From assembly GCF_024213195.1 (NCBI RefSeq), contig NZ_JANAVF010000003.1:85420-149419 (forward strand): a stretch of DNA of 64,000 bases. The letters run 5' to 3'. The position numbers were made by a program, and so were the translations under genes. This stretch comes from Streptomyces sp. TBY4. Its GTDB lineage: Bacteria; Actinomycetota; Actinomycetes; Streptomycetales; Streptomycetaceae. Positions 42,501-50,270 of this stretch are shown piece after piece. The notes under the pieces were generated by a model. That model searched no databases, was not told the origin of the DNA, and saw only the letters and a list, made by a program, of their open reading frames with translations. Numbering within the stretch: the first letter of the stretch is position 1; each line of letters opens with the position of its first letter.

Positions 42501-42620
42501 TTAGCGGACGTAGGAGACGACAAGCAGCACCACCGCTGCGACGCCGAACCATAAAGGTATGCCGGTCTTCGTGTACCGGCCGCGGTTGTCCCTGGGCTGT
42601 GGTCGTCGGCGCTTTGCCAT
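42501..42620 (-). CDS. 39-residue basic membrane microprotein
   Basis: ATG 42620 is preceded by GGGAGGGGACTGA, a strong ribosome site. The product begins MAKRRRPQPRDNRGRYTKTG and ends with one TM helix (LWFGVAAVVLLVVSYVR). Basic N-terminus in, single span. It is the only plausible gene in the 600 bp between the middle att and the XRE gene. Confidence 0.65.
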   Translation of the reverse strand: MAKRRRPQPRDNRGRYTKTGIPLWFGVAAVVLLVVSYVR

Positions 42621-42887
42621 TCAGTCCCCTCCCTGACCCCGTGGTCCTCAGGACAGGGTGTTGCCAGGGGTGCGGGCAGCGGCAGGCGTACGGCGAGCGC
42701 GGCTGGAGCACTCCAGGGCGCAAGTAGATCCCCGCACGTGAGCGAGGCCGGGCAGTCACGAACCCCTGCCGTCAGCATCGCGAATCCATAGTCTTGAAGG
42801 CGGTCTGGTCGGGCAACGGACTGTTCAATCAAGTTGCTCAGTCACGCCGTTGGAGCCACCGCCTTCCCTCGAAGGGACCAGAAGCTC

Positions 42888-44513
42888 ATGACTGTTGCGC
42901 CACCCGTACCGTCCCTCTGCACGAGGTGCGGCACGAAGCTGGGCCGAAGCAACACCGACACCGTGTGCAGCCCCTGCCGGAGGGCCATCGGCCCCGGAGC
43001 CTCAGGGAGCCCCGTGCGCGCCGCCGTATCAGCCGACTCGTCGCCGCACTGGCTCGCTGGCGAAACAGAGCGAGCTACACCTCCCGACGGCTCGAACCTG
43101 GCCGACGTCCTCAAGGCGTACCGAGCACTCCACAAGCTTAAGCAACAGGATCTTGCGGATCTACTCGGCTACGACCAGTCGTACGTATCTCTGCTCGAAC
43201 GCGGCAAGCGGAACATTCGAGACATGGACGAACTCCGCCGGCTAGCTGCTGCGCTGGCGCTCCCGGAGGATGAGCTGGGATTGCTCCCGTCGGACGAACC
43301 GATGGTCACGGTTGCGGCATCTGCTGGAGACCTGGCCACGGAGGGCCCACTCGCCGCCGTGGACGACCAACGGCGCTGGCGCATGACGCGCCGCGAGCTC
43401 AACCGGCACCGGGCAGACCTGACGAAGGCCGCAGCCCGGCTGTACCCGGACCTCTCCCGGGCCGGGAACAGCCCGGTGCTCACCCGTGAGTCGTGGATGT
43501 GGCCTGCACCAGTCGACTTCGCGGACATCGAGCTGGCCTGGCTGACGCAGACCAGTCCGCCGGAAGTCACCGGGCGGGAGTCGCAGTCAGAGGGCGTCCG
43601 ACCTCTCGCTCCTCAGGGCACCAAGTTCGATCGCTACACCCAGGCGATCCGGATGATCGACCGTCCGTCTCTGTTCGTCAACCGACCGAGCTTCCGGCTG
43701 CTCGATGTCGCTCAAGCCGACGGGCGCCCCAAGCTGTCCTTCGGCTACACGACCTACTTCGACATGGCCGACGTCTGCGAAGGCGTGGCGCACGAGCTGG
43801 CGAGCGCCTGGCTGAAGACCGGCAGCGACCCGGGCTGGATCAGCGATCCGAGCTGGGCGGAGCTGCCCTTCCGGGGCTTGGTCGGGGATCCCTTCGACCT
43901 GGGCCACAGGCCGTTGCTGCCGTCCATCGACACCCTGACCATCAGGCTTGGTCCCGACGGGGCGTCGTTTCCGCTCCACCACCGGTCGGCGAGCAACGTC
44001 GCGTTGGCCGGCGGGACCTACCACGTCATGCCGGCCGGGGTCTTCCAGCCGTCATCGGTGATGCCCTGGGACCAGTCGAACGACTTCAACCTCTGGCACA
44101 ACGTGCTCCGGGAGTACGCGGAGGAGTTCCTCGGGGACCCTGAGGCCGACGGCAGCAGCGGCGAGCCGATCGACTACGACTCCACCGAACCGTTCCAGAC
44201 CCTCAACCAGGCCCGCCGCGAAGGCAAGGTGCGCCCGTACTGCTTCGGGATCGGTCTGGACCCCCTCACGCTGGCTGGCGAGATCCTCAGCGTGGTGGTC
44301 ATTGAGTCCGACGTGTACGACGCCGTCTTCTCCGGCATGGTGTCCCGGAATTCCGAGGGCACGGTCGTCGCAGGTCGGGCCGGTGACAGCAGCGCGGGGA
44401 TTGAATTCACCGAGGCCAACATCCGGCGCCTACTGGACAATGAACCCCTGGCATCCGCTGCCGCCGCGTGCCTCGACCTGGCGTGGCAGCATCGCGGGCT
44501 CATTCTGGGCTGA
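42888..44513 (+). CDS. XRE-family HTH protein with zinc-ribbon N-terminus and large C-terminal domain
   Basis: 541 residues from ATG 42888. A zinc-ribbon-like start (CTRCGTKLGRSNTDTVCSPC) is followed by a lambda-type HTH at about 65-125 (KLKQQDLADLLGYDQSYVSL). A domain of about 380 residues without a recognised family follows; it is rich in aromatic residues and ends EANIRRLLDNEPLASAAAACL. The epimerase gene starts 11 bp later. The pair looks like cargo with its own regulator. Confidence 0.82.
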   Translation: MTVAPPVPSLCTRCGTKLGRSNTDTVCSPCRRAIGPGASGSPVRAAVSADSSPHWLAGETERATPPDGSNLADVLKAYRALHKLKQQDLADLLGYDQSYVSLLERGKRNIRDMDELRRLAAALALPEDELGLLPSDEPMVTVAASAGDLATEGPLAAVDDQRRWRMTRRELNRHRADLTKAAARLYPDLSRAGNSPVLTRESWMWPAPVDFADIELAWLTQTSPPEVTGRESQSEGVRPLAPQGTKFDRYTQAIRMIDRPSLFVNRPSFRLLDVAQADGRPKLSFGYTTYFDMADVCEGVAHELASAWLKTGSDPGWISDPSWAELPFRGLVGDPFDLGHRPLLPSIDTLTIRLGPDGASFPLHHRSASNVALAGGTYHVMPAGVFQPSSVMPWDQSNDFNLWHNVLREYAEEFLGDPEADGSSGEPIDYDSTEPFQTLNQARREGKVRPYCFGIGLDPLTLAGEILSVVVIESDVYDAVFSGMVSRNSEGTVVAGRAGDSSAGIEFTEANIRRLLDNEPLASAAAACLDLAWQHRGLILG

Positions 44514-44524
44514 GAGGCAGATCA

Positions 44525-45469
44525 GTGCGCGTACTTGTGACCGGCGCCTACGGATTCGTGGGCAACGCGGTTGTGCGACGGCTCGCCGAGGCAGGCCACG
44601 ACCCTGTGGTGCTCACGCATCGGCCGGCTGATGCCCCCCTGCCGGAGCTGCCGGTGACCAAGGTCTTCCACGGTGACATCCGGGATGAGGCGGCCCTGCG
44701 AGCGGCTCTCGACGGTGTCCAGGGCGTCTGCCACCTCGCAGCTCTAACCCGAGTCCGCGAATCCTTCGAGCGGCCGGAGGAGTACCAGGCCGTCAACGCT
44801 GGCGGCACGGTGACGCTGCTCGATGCGCTGGCTGCCGCCTCGGCAGGCTCGGAGACCCCTACGGTCATCCTTGGCTCGACGGCGGCGGTCTACGGAGCAC
44901 CCGAGCAGCAGCCCATTGGCGAAGACACCGTGCCCGCTCCGAGCAATCCCTACGGGACGTCGAAGCTGGCCGCAGATGAAGCCCTCCGGGCCCGAGCCGA
45001 GGCCGGAGGAATCAAGGCCGTAAGCCTGCGGTGCTTCAACATCTCGGGCGCCGTCAGCGGCATGGGGGACTCGGATGAGAGCCGCATCATCCCGAAGGCG
45101 GTCGCCGTGGCGGCCGGCCGCTACCCGCACCTTGAGATGAACGGCGACGGCGACGCAGTCCGGGACTTCGTGCACGTGGACGACCTGGCGCGCGCCTACG
45201 TGTTGGCTCTTGAGGCCGACGCCTCTGTCCCGTACCGGGTCTACAACGTAGGTGCCACCGCTGCCAGCATGCGGGAGATCGTGGCCACGGTTGAACGGGT
45301 GTCCGGAAGGGATGTGCCTGTAGTGCACCGCCCGCCTCAGCCCGAACCGCCGCGACTGGTGGCCGACATCTCCAGGATCACAACTGATCTCGGTTGGAAG
45401 CCGGAGCGGTCCAGCCTTGAGCAGCTGATCGGCGACGCATGGTCGGTCGTGTCCGCCGGCAGCCGCTAG
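44525..45469 (+). CDS. NAD-dependent epimerase/dehydratase (extended SDR)
   Basis: 314 residues from GTG 44525 with GAGAGG upstream. The Rossmann motif is TGAYGFVGNAV. Catalytic Ser lies in LGSTAAVYG and the YxxxK pair in NPYGTSKLA. Further signatures are RCFNISGA and RDFVHVDDLARA, as in UDP-glucose 4-epimerase-like enzymes. Substrate unknown. It converges with the GntR gene, the stops overlapping by 4 bp. Sugar-nucleotide cargo is unusual in a small AICE. Confidence 0.9.
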   Translation: MRVLVTGAYGFVGNAVVRRLAEAGHDPVVLTHRPADAPLPELPVTKVFHGDIRDEAALRAALDGVQGVCHLAALTRVRESFERPEEYQAVNAGGTVTLLDALAAASAGSETPTVILGSTAAVYGAPEQQPIGEDTVPAPSNPYGTSKLAADEALRARAEAGGIKAVSLRCFNISGAVSGMGDSDESRIIPKAVAVAAGRYPHLEMNGDGDAVRDFVHVDDLARAYVLALEADASVPYRVYNVGATAASMREIVATVERVSGRDVPVVHRPPQPEPPRLVADISRITTDLGWKPERSSLEQLIGDAWSVVSAGSR

Positions 45470-45894
45470 GGCTTCCCCAAGCGGTCCTTGACGCTCTCCG
45501 GCAGGTTGGCGAACGCCGCATGCCAGCGCTCAAGGGCCGCTTCGCTGCTCGCTGCGCCGCTTCCGACCTTGTTCAGCGTCTCACGCAGGGCTGCTTCAAC
45601 CTCCACGCCTGCTTGCAGAAGAGGCAAGGCCCAATCTGCGGCACCGCGCGAGTGATCCGAGAGCCGGGGCGGGAATTGGGCGAAGACCCCCTTGCCCTGG
45701 TGGCCGACTACGTACCCCTCGGCTCGCAGCAGGGACACAGCATTCTTCACCACGGTGCTTGATGCACCGGAGCTGTTGATCAGGTCCTGCGCCGAAGGCA
45801 GCGCGGAGCCGTCGGGCAGGTCGCCACTTCGGATACGTTCCCGCAGGTCATCGGCCAGCTGAAGGTATGCCGGCTGCCCTCGAAACTCGGTCAT
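45466..45894 (-). CDS. GntR-family transcriptional regulator (probable KorSA-like repressor)
   Basis: 142 residues. The winged helix lies at about 5-75 (YLQLADDLRERIRSGDLPDG, PSAQDLINSSGASSTVVKNA, GYVVGHQGKGVF). The short C-terminal helical part is too small for a full ligand domain. It faces away from the transfer genes, and two palindromes lie in its upstream region, so autoregulation and control of transfer are likely. Confidence 0.88.
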   Translation of the reverse strand: MTEFRGQPAYLQLADDLRERIRSGDLPDGSALPSAQDLINSSGASSTVVKNAVSLLRAEGYVVGHQGKGVFAQFPPRLSDHSRGAADWALPLLQAGVEVEAALRETLNKVGSGAASSEAALERWHAAFANLPESVKDRLGKP

Positions 45895-45920
45895 CGGGGT
45901 ATTCCTCCACTCGCAGGTGA

Positions 45921-46009
45921 TGTACCTAGTACACCAGTCTCCTCGGATCCATTCCCCCCAGACCTAGGTCGAGCCACTTGCCAACATGGTGCACTAGGTG
46001 CACCATGTT
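45921..46009. promoter_or_regulatory. Two operator-like palindromes upstream of the GntR gene
   Basis: TGTAC-CTA-GTACA (45921-45933) and a perfect 12-bp pair AACATGGTGCAC / GTGCACCATGTT with TAG between (45983-46009). Both have three central bases CTA/TAG, consistent with one GntR dimer recognising two sites. Confidence 0.65.
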
Positions 46010-46594
46010 GTTCAGAGGGCAGCGAGCAAGCGGCAGACCTCATATGACAAGCCGTCATTCGATTCCGGAGCTCTGCGCGGACAGGCTTGTCGCAAGCAAC
46101 GAGGCCACCGGAAACGGCGGCTCAGTCGCTGACAACTGGTCGATGAGGGGCCTTCTTTGGGCTGCTCGGAACACCCGCAGTACCTCTTGGCGTCCGGCGT
46201 GTCCCGTTCTTACGGGATCCCTTCGGGGTTACCGCGCCCGTCGGAGAGCCACCGGCTTCACTTTGAGAACTCAACAGCGTGATCCACCGCAGCAGGACGG
46301 CCGTGACCGCACCGGCCGAGGCGAGTGGAGACCAGCCGATCGAGAACGAGCCCGCGTCACACCCGGGCCCCACACCCCCATTGGGGGGACACGCCATCGG
46401 CTCTAAAGAACCACCCGGCCAATGGCCGCACGACCTCCAGGGACAGGGATTGCCTCTGGAGCGAGCGGCGCCGGGTGAGCAGTCCCACCTCTGTCCACCC
46501 CGACGTCGAGGAGTGCTTGTGAACCGCTTAAGACCCTTGGCCGCCACCGTGCTGGACCGGCACGGCGGCGTTGCCCTTCGAGTCGCCTGACCTT
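46010..46594. other. 585-bp gap without a convincing gene
   Basis: Between the GntR operators and the structured leader. Frames exist on both strands, but their translations are compositionally odd and lack ribosome sites. One minus-strand frame (46122 to about 46394) has a possible TM helix and cannot be excluded. Probably promoter and leader DNA for the transfer operon. Confidence 0.45.
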
Positions 46595-46677
46595 GCCGCA
46601 CACGTGCGGCCCGGTTGCCTCCTCCGCCCGTCCGGCGCCCTTCCGGGTGTCGTACGGGCGGGGTCGAGGGGAACCGG
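46595..46677 (+). ncRNA. Conserved structured leader upstream of the AICE 2 transfer genes
   Basis: GCCGCAC/GTGCGGC hairpin, then CCGGTTGCCTCCTCC, inner stem CCGCCCGT/ACGGGCGG with a nested hairpin, and closing AACCGG. It matches the AICE 1 element at 31032-31101, where the outer pair becomes CCGGTT/AGCCGG. It ends 34 bp before the first gene. Confidence 0.5.
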
Positions 46678-46710
46678 ACAGCCCGGAACCGTGACCCAAG
46701 GGAGAGCTTG

Positions 46711-46890
46711 ATGCAGGAGTACAGCTTCACCGTCAAAGAGGTCGCCGACACCCTGACCCCCGGGGAGACCACGAGCGTGCGCGGCACGTTGAGCGCACCC
46801 TCGGCGGAGGCCGCCAAGAAGGCAGTCGAGAGGAGCTTGCGCACCAGGGGATACGAGGCGACCGGAAGCATCACGGTCACCCCGAAGTAG
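46711..46890 (+). CDS. Hypothetical 59-residue protein
   Basis: ATG 46711 with AGGGAGAG upstream. The product is a small beta-alpha type domain (EYSFTVKEVADTLTPGETTS, then AAKKAVERSLRTRGYEATGS) ending in TVTPK. No family recognised. It is absent from AICE 1, where the leader runs straight to the hairpin. Confidence 0.7.
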   Translation: MQEYSFTVKEVADTLTPGETTSVRGTLSAPSAEAAKKAVERSLRTRGYEATGSITVTPK

Positions 46891-46925
46891 CCCGGCCCTA
46901 CTTGCCTCTTCCCGAAAGGGCCCCC

Positions 46926-47303
46926 GTGAACGTAGAGATCGTCTCGTTCGGCTACCTCCACGCCGCACCGCCCGCAGCTCACCTCACGCTCGACCTGCGC
47001 AGCCACTTCCGGGACCCGCACGTGTCCTCGGAGCTTCGGTACCTGACCGCCGAGGACGAGGCCGTGCGTCACGCAGTGCTGGCCACCCCCGGAATCGTGC
47101 CGCTCATCACCGCGACCCTGCTCGCCGCCGACGCGTTCGCGGCCGGTCCGGGCGGCGGCGATCTCGTCATTGCCACGGGGTGCCAGGGCGGGCGCCACCG
47201 CGCCGCAACCGTCGCCCTGACCCTCGCCCACCTGCTCACGGGCGCCGGGCACACGGTCACGCTCCACCACCGCGACCTGCACAAGCCCGTCGTCAACCGC
47301 TGA
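46926..47303 (+). CDS. RapZ C-terminal-domain-like protein
   Basis: 125 residues from GTG 46926 preceded by GAAAGGG. It matches the C-terminal half of RapZ: FGYLHAAPPAAHLTLDLRSH with DPHV, then IATGCQGGRHRAATVALTLA and a final HRDL. In RapZ this half binds RNA or sugar-nucleotide ligand; the N-terminal P-loop kinase half is missing here. Role in an AICE unknown. Not present in AICE 1. Confidence 0.82.
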   Translation: MNVEIVSFGYLHAAPPAAHLTLDLRSHFRDPHVSSELRYLTAEDEAVRHAVLATPGIVPLITATLLAADAFAAGPGGGDLVIATGCQGGRHRAATVALTLAHLLTGAGHTVTLHHRDLHKPVVNR

Positions 47304-47317
47304 ACCCCCAACGCAGT

Positions 47318-47349
47318 GCGGCCTCCGGCGCTCGAACGCCGGAGGCCGC
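47318..47349 (+). terminator. Hairpin before the AICE 2 DUF6284 gene
   Basis: 13-bp stem GCGGCCTCCGGCG and complement with loop CTCGAA, the same loop as at 31131-31162. Confidence 0.72.
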
Positions 47350-47383
47350 TGAGTCCCGTTCCTCCCTAGAAGGAGCAAAACCC

Positions 47384-47653
47384 ATGAAGCACATCGCTGC
47401 ACTTCAGGACGTTGTTACGCCGTGGTCCGACGGTCTGGAGCCGTCGGACGCGGAGCTGGACGCGATCGAGGCCGAGATGCCCGTGGTCCTGGCCGAGGTC
47501 GAGTTGCTGGACGCGCTGATCGTCCTGCTGGACCGGCCGGCGTCGGAGTTCGACGGTCGGCGGATCCGCAGGGCCCACAACCGGGTTCTGACCGCCCGCC
47601 GGGACGCGGCCAACCGCGCCGCCGGTACGCAGGTCTCGGGGGACGCGGCATGA
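47384..47653 (+). CDS. Small DUF6284-like AICE protein
   Basis: 89 residues, collinear with the AICE 1 protein at 31200 (MKHIAALQDVVTPWSDGLEP at the start, then a basic RRIRRAHNRV segment). AAGGAG lies upstream. It overlaps the next gene by ATGA. Function unknown. Confidence 0.85.
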   Translation: MKHIAALQDVVTPWSDGLEPSDAELDAIEAEMPVVLAEVELLDALIVLLDRPASEFDGRRIRRAHNRVLTARRDAANRAAGTQVSGDAA

Positions 47654-47922
47654 ACGAGCGCACCGAATCGGCCCACGTCGCCCTGCTGGAAGCGATCGTG
47701 GAAGCACTGGATCTGCCGCTGCCCTCGATCGCGGAGGCGGACGAGCGGCTGTACTACGGGCTGCTGGAGCGCCGGGTCCTCGCCGTGCGGATCACCCTCC
47801 AGGCGAACCGGACCGTCAGCCGGGACCCGCGGCTGGCCGCAGACGCGATCCGCACCCGGACCGCTGAGGAGCCCGTCACCTACACCCCGTACGAGTTCGA
47901 CAAGGACGGGGAAGACCGGTGA
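47650..47922 (+). CDS. Hypothetical 90-residue protein
   Basis: Helical, acidic-basic mix (LLEAIVEALDLPLPSIAEAD, ERRVLAVRITLQANRT). No TM helix or known motif. Coupled by 4-bp overlaps to both neighbours, so part of the transfer operon. No counterpart in AICE 1. Confidence 0.75.
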   Translation: MNERTESAHVALLEAIVEALDLPLPSIAEADERLYYGLLERRVLAVRITLQANRTVSRDPRLAADAIRTRTAEEPVTYTPYEFDKDGEDR

Positions 47923-48995
47923 CCGGCCGCCCGCTGACGGGAGCGCAGAAGTTCGTCCTCGGTATCGCGTTCGCTCCGATGCTCGCCACGGGGGCGGCCG
48001 GGGGCTACGGCACCTACTCCAACATCAAGGGCGCCTACAACTCCGGCACCGCCCTCGGTGCGGTTGCAGCGGGCGAGGGAGCGACCGCTGTCCTGGCGCT
48101 CGTGTTGTTGGGGCTGACGATGCTTGGGCAGTCCTCCCCGGCCGTGGTCCGCGCCGGGCTGTGGGCGCTGCCGGCCGCCGCGTCGGCCATGTCCGCCGTC
48201 GCCGCCCCGGACGGGCCCCGCACGGTCATCTACGCGATCACCCCGCTGGGTATGTCGGTAGCGGCGGAGGGCATGGCGTTCCTGGCCCGCCGGATCGTGG
48301 TTCACGTCGACGGCCGGGACGCCGAGGCGGAAGCCCGGGCGGCGGCCGTGGTCCAGGCTCTGGCCTACCACCGCGCCCGCGCCGCCAACCACCCCGACGC
48401 GAAGATCCGGGAGCGTTCGGACCGGACGTCGTGGCGCCTGGCCCGCAAGGTCGGCACCGCGGACATCACGCTCGGAGCGCGGCTGCTGGACGTCCAGCGG
48501 GAGCGGATCGCCACCGGCGCGGACGTCGCCCTCGGCGACATGTTCGCGATCACCGTCACACCCCCGACCACGCCCGTCACGGCTGGGCGTGACGCCGTCA
48601 CGGCGGCCGTGACTCCGGCCCTCCCCGCAGCACCCGAATCGGGTCCCAGCGAGGTGGCCGTCACGGGTGGGCGTGACGGGGAAGACACGCAGGTCAACGA
48701 CCCGCTGACCGGTCTGGACGGGGAGGGCGTCACGCCCGCCGTCACGCCTGCCGTCACGCCCGTGACGCTCGACGAGGTCGCCGCCATCGCCGGAGTCTCC
48801 ACTCCGCTGATCGGTGAGCCTCTGACCGACGAGCAGATCGTGGTCGTCCTGCGGTTCCTGCGCTACTCCGACGACCCGCCGCTGTCCTACCGGCAGACCG
48901 TCACCGCGTTCCGCGAGTCCGGATTCACCGGCGGCGAAGCACGTATCCGCGGCGCCTGGGCCACCCTCATGGCCCAGGAAGAGAGCCCCCGATGA
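47919..48995 (+). CDS. Membrane protein of the transfer operon (DUF2637-position analogue)
   Basis: 358 residues from GTG 47919. About four hydrophobic helices lie within residues 10-130 (KFVLGIAFAPMLATGAAGGY, ATAVLALVLLGLTMLGQSS). A cytoplasmic helical part follows, then a Thr/Pro/Val linker with TPAVTPAVTPVT repeats and a C-terminal winged-helix-like segment (SYRQTVTAFRESGFTGGEAR). It occupies the place of the DUF2637 gene in AICE 1, before the RRQ zinc protein, and has a similar TM-linker-DNA-binding layout. Confidence 0.78.
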   Translation: MTGRPLTGAQKFVLGIAFAPMLATGAAGGYGTYSNIKGAYNSGTALGAVAAGEGATAVLALVLLGLTMLGQSSPAVVRAGLWALPAAASAMSAVAAPDGPRTVIYAITPLGMSVAAEGMAFLARRIVVHVDGRDAEAEARAAAVVQALAYHRARAANHPDAKIRERSDRTSWRLARKVGTADITLGARLLDVQRERIATGADVALGDMFAITVTPPTTPVTAGRDAVTAAVTPALPAAPESGPSEVAVTGGRDGEDTQVNDPLTGLDGEGVTPAVTPAVTPVTLDEVAAIAGVSTPLIGEPLTDEQIVVVLRFLRYSDDPPLSYRQTVTAFRESGFTGGEARIRGAWATLMAQEESPR

Positions 48996-49330
48996 CCACC
49001 CTCCCCGTCTACACCTGGCGCCTGGCCCCCGACGGCCTGGCCACCCGCCGCCAGCTCCGCGCCGCCGGCCTCCGGCCCGGCGGACAGGACGTCGCCGCTC
49101 AGGTGGAGCGGCCCCGCTACCGGCGCGGGCCGCTGGTCGCCTTCCTGTACCGGATAGAGCTCGCCCGCCCGGTCCGTCCCATGACCGCGGCCAAGGCCGC
49201 GGCTCTGGCAAAGGCGAACGCGGCCCGCCGTACCTGCCCCACCTGCCGTGCCGATGCCGGGTATGTGATCCCGTCCTCGCTCGGCATGTGCGTCCCCTGC
49301 GCCTACCCCGATGAACAGCACGCCGCCTGA
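48992..49330 (+). CDS. RRQ-motif zinc-binding protein
   Basis: 112 residues. It aligns throughout with the AICE 1 protein at 32302 (WRLAPDGLATRRQLRAAGLR; CPTCRADAGY; CVPC). ATGA overlap upstream. Function unknown. Confidence 0.85.
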   Translation: MTTLPVYTWRLAPDGLATRRQLRAAGLRPGGQDVAAQVERPRYRRGPLVAFLYRIELARPVRPMTAAKAAALAKANAARRTCPTCRADAGYVIPSSLGMCVPCAYPDEQHAA

Positions 49331-49399
49331 ACCGCCCCAGGCCTACCAGGGGCGGGCTTCACCGACCACACCCACACAGCACTGGAAGGAGGAGCCACC

Positions 49400-50038
49400 G
49401 TGTCCGCAATCGACTGGGACGAGGAGTTCACCCGCATGAACCCCGAGACCGCCGAGAAGACCAGCACGTCGTCCAAGTTCTCCGTCAAGCTCGGCGGAGT
49501 CCGCCGCAACACCGCCGCGCTCGCCGTGTGCGGCACGATCGCCGTCCTCGCCGTGTGCGGCACGGTCGTGGCCGTCACCAGCATGCAGAGCGACCAAGCC
49601 GCCCAGGACAGTGCCGCTGCCCGGGAGAAGGCCGCGAACGCCCTGGTCGAAGTCGAGGCCGACAAGCAGCGAGCGCAGACCGAGGAAGCCGCGGCCAAGA
49701 CGCTCTACGAGCGGGAGATGGCCGTCTACCTGGAGTGCATGAAGATCCGGGCAGCGGCCGTCGCAAAGGCCTCCTCCTACGACGTCTCCAGGATCGCCTC
49801 CTGCGCCGCCCCTACCCTCGGCGGTGCGGCCCCCAAGAAGCAGGAAGAGAGCACGAGCGGCGGGGCCGGCAGCGACATCGCCTCCAGCCCCTGGCTGTGG
49901 GTGGCCCTCGTCGGTGGCGGCGGTCTCTTCGCCTACAAGAAGCTCGCGGTGCCTTCCAGTTCCTTCGCCTCCTCTTCCGGTTCCAGCGCTGCGGTCCCCG
50001 CGAACAACAAGGGATTCACCTTCGAGAAGGGTGCATGA
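49400..50038 (+). CDS. Two-span membrane protein with coiled-coil middle
   Basis: 212 residues from GTG 49400 with GGAGGAG upstream. TM 1 is about 38-60 (NTAALAVCGTIAVLAVCGTV), followed by a heptad-rich Ala/Glu coiled coil (AAREKAANALVEVEADKQRA). TM 2 is about 164-182 (SPWLWVALVGGGGLFAYKKL) and the tail is Ser-rich. It may form part of an envelope assembly for DNA transfer. No family recognised. Confidence 0.75.
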   Translation: MSAIDWDEEFTRMNPETAEKTSTSSKFSVKLGGVRRNTAALAVCGTIAVLAVCGTVVAVTSMQSDQAAQDSAAAREKAANALVEVEADKQRAQTEEAAAKTLYEREMAVYLECMKIRAAAVAKASSYDVSRIASCAAPTLGGAAPKKQEESTSGGAGSDIASSPWLWVALVGGGGLFAYKKLAVPSSSFASSSGSSAAVPANNKGFTFEKGA

Positions 50039-50039
50039 A

Positions 50040-50255
50040 ATGACGCTCCAGTTCTTCGCTCTCGCGCTGTTCTGCTGGGCGCTGATCTTCACCTTCAAGA
50101 AGACGAAGGGAAAGCAGATGGCAATCTCCCTCCTGCTGATCGTCTCCGGGATCTTCCTGCCGTACACGCCGTTCAGTGAAGAGATCCGAGGCACCCTCGA
50201 ATCGGTCTTCAACACGGCGAACGACACGGTCAGCGACATCGGATCGTCACGCTAG
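50040..50255 (+). CDS. Small membrane protein (SpdB-like)
   Basis: 71 residues. Two helices (LQFFALALFCWALIFTF; AISLLLIVSGIFLPYTPF) are separated by a KKTKGK loop, with an acidic C-terminus. It starts one base after the previous stop. Layout resembles the AICE 1 protein at 36334. Confidence 0.78.
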   Translation: MTLQFFALALFCWALIFTFKKTKGKQMAISLLLIVSGIFLPYTPFSEEIRGTLESVFNTANDTVSDIGSSR

Positions 50256-50270
50256 GCGACCATCCGCAGA

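Noticed and set aside
43493..44143. Plus-strand 216-residue frame inside the XRE gene
   Set aside because: A frame-shifted shadow with Arg/Pro-rich translation. The XRE frame is continuous and has an HTH domain.
46122..47402. Long minus-strand frame across the AICE 2 leader and first genes
   Set aside because: It runs opposite the RapZ-like gene and the leader. Only the distal part (46122 to about 46394) has a possible TM helix, without a ribosome site, so it was not called.
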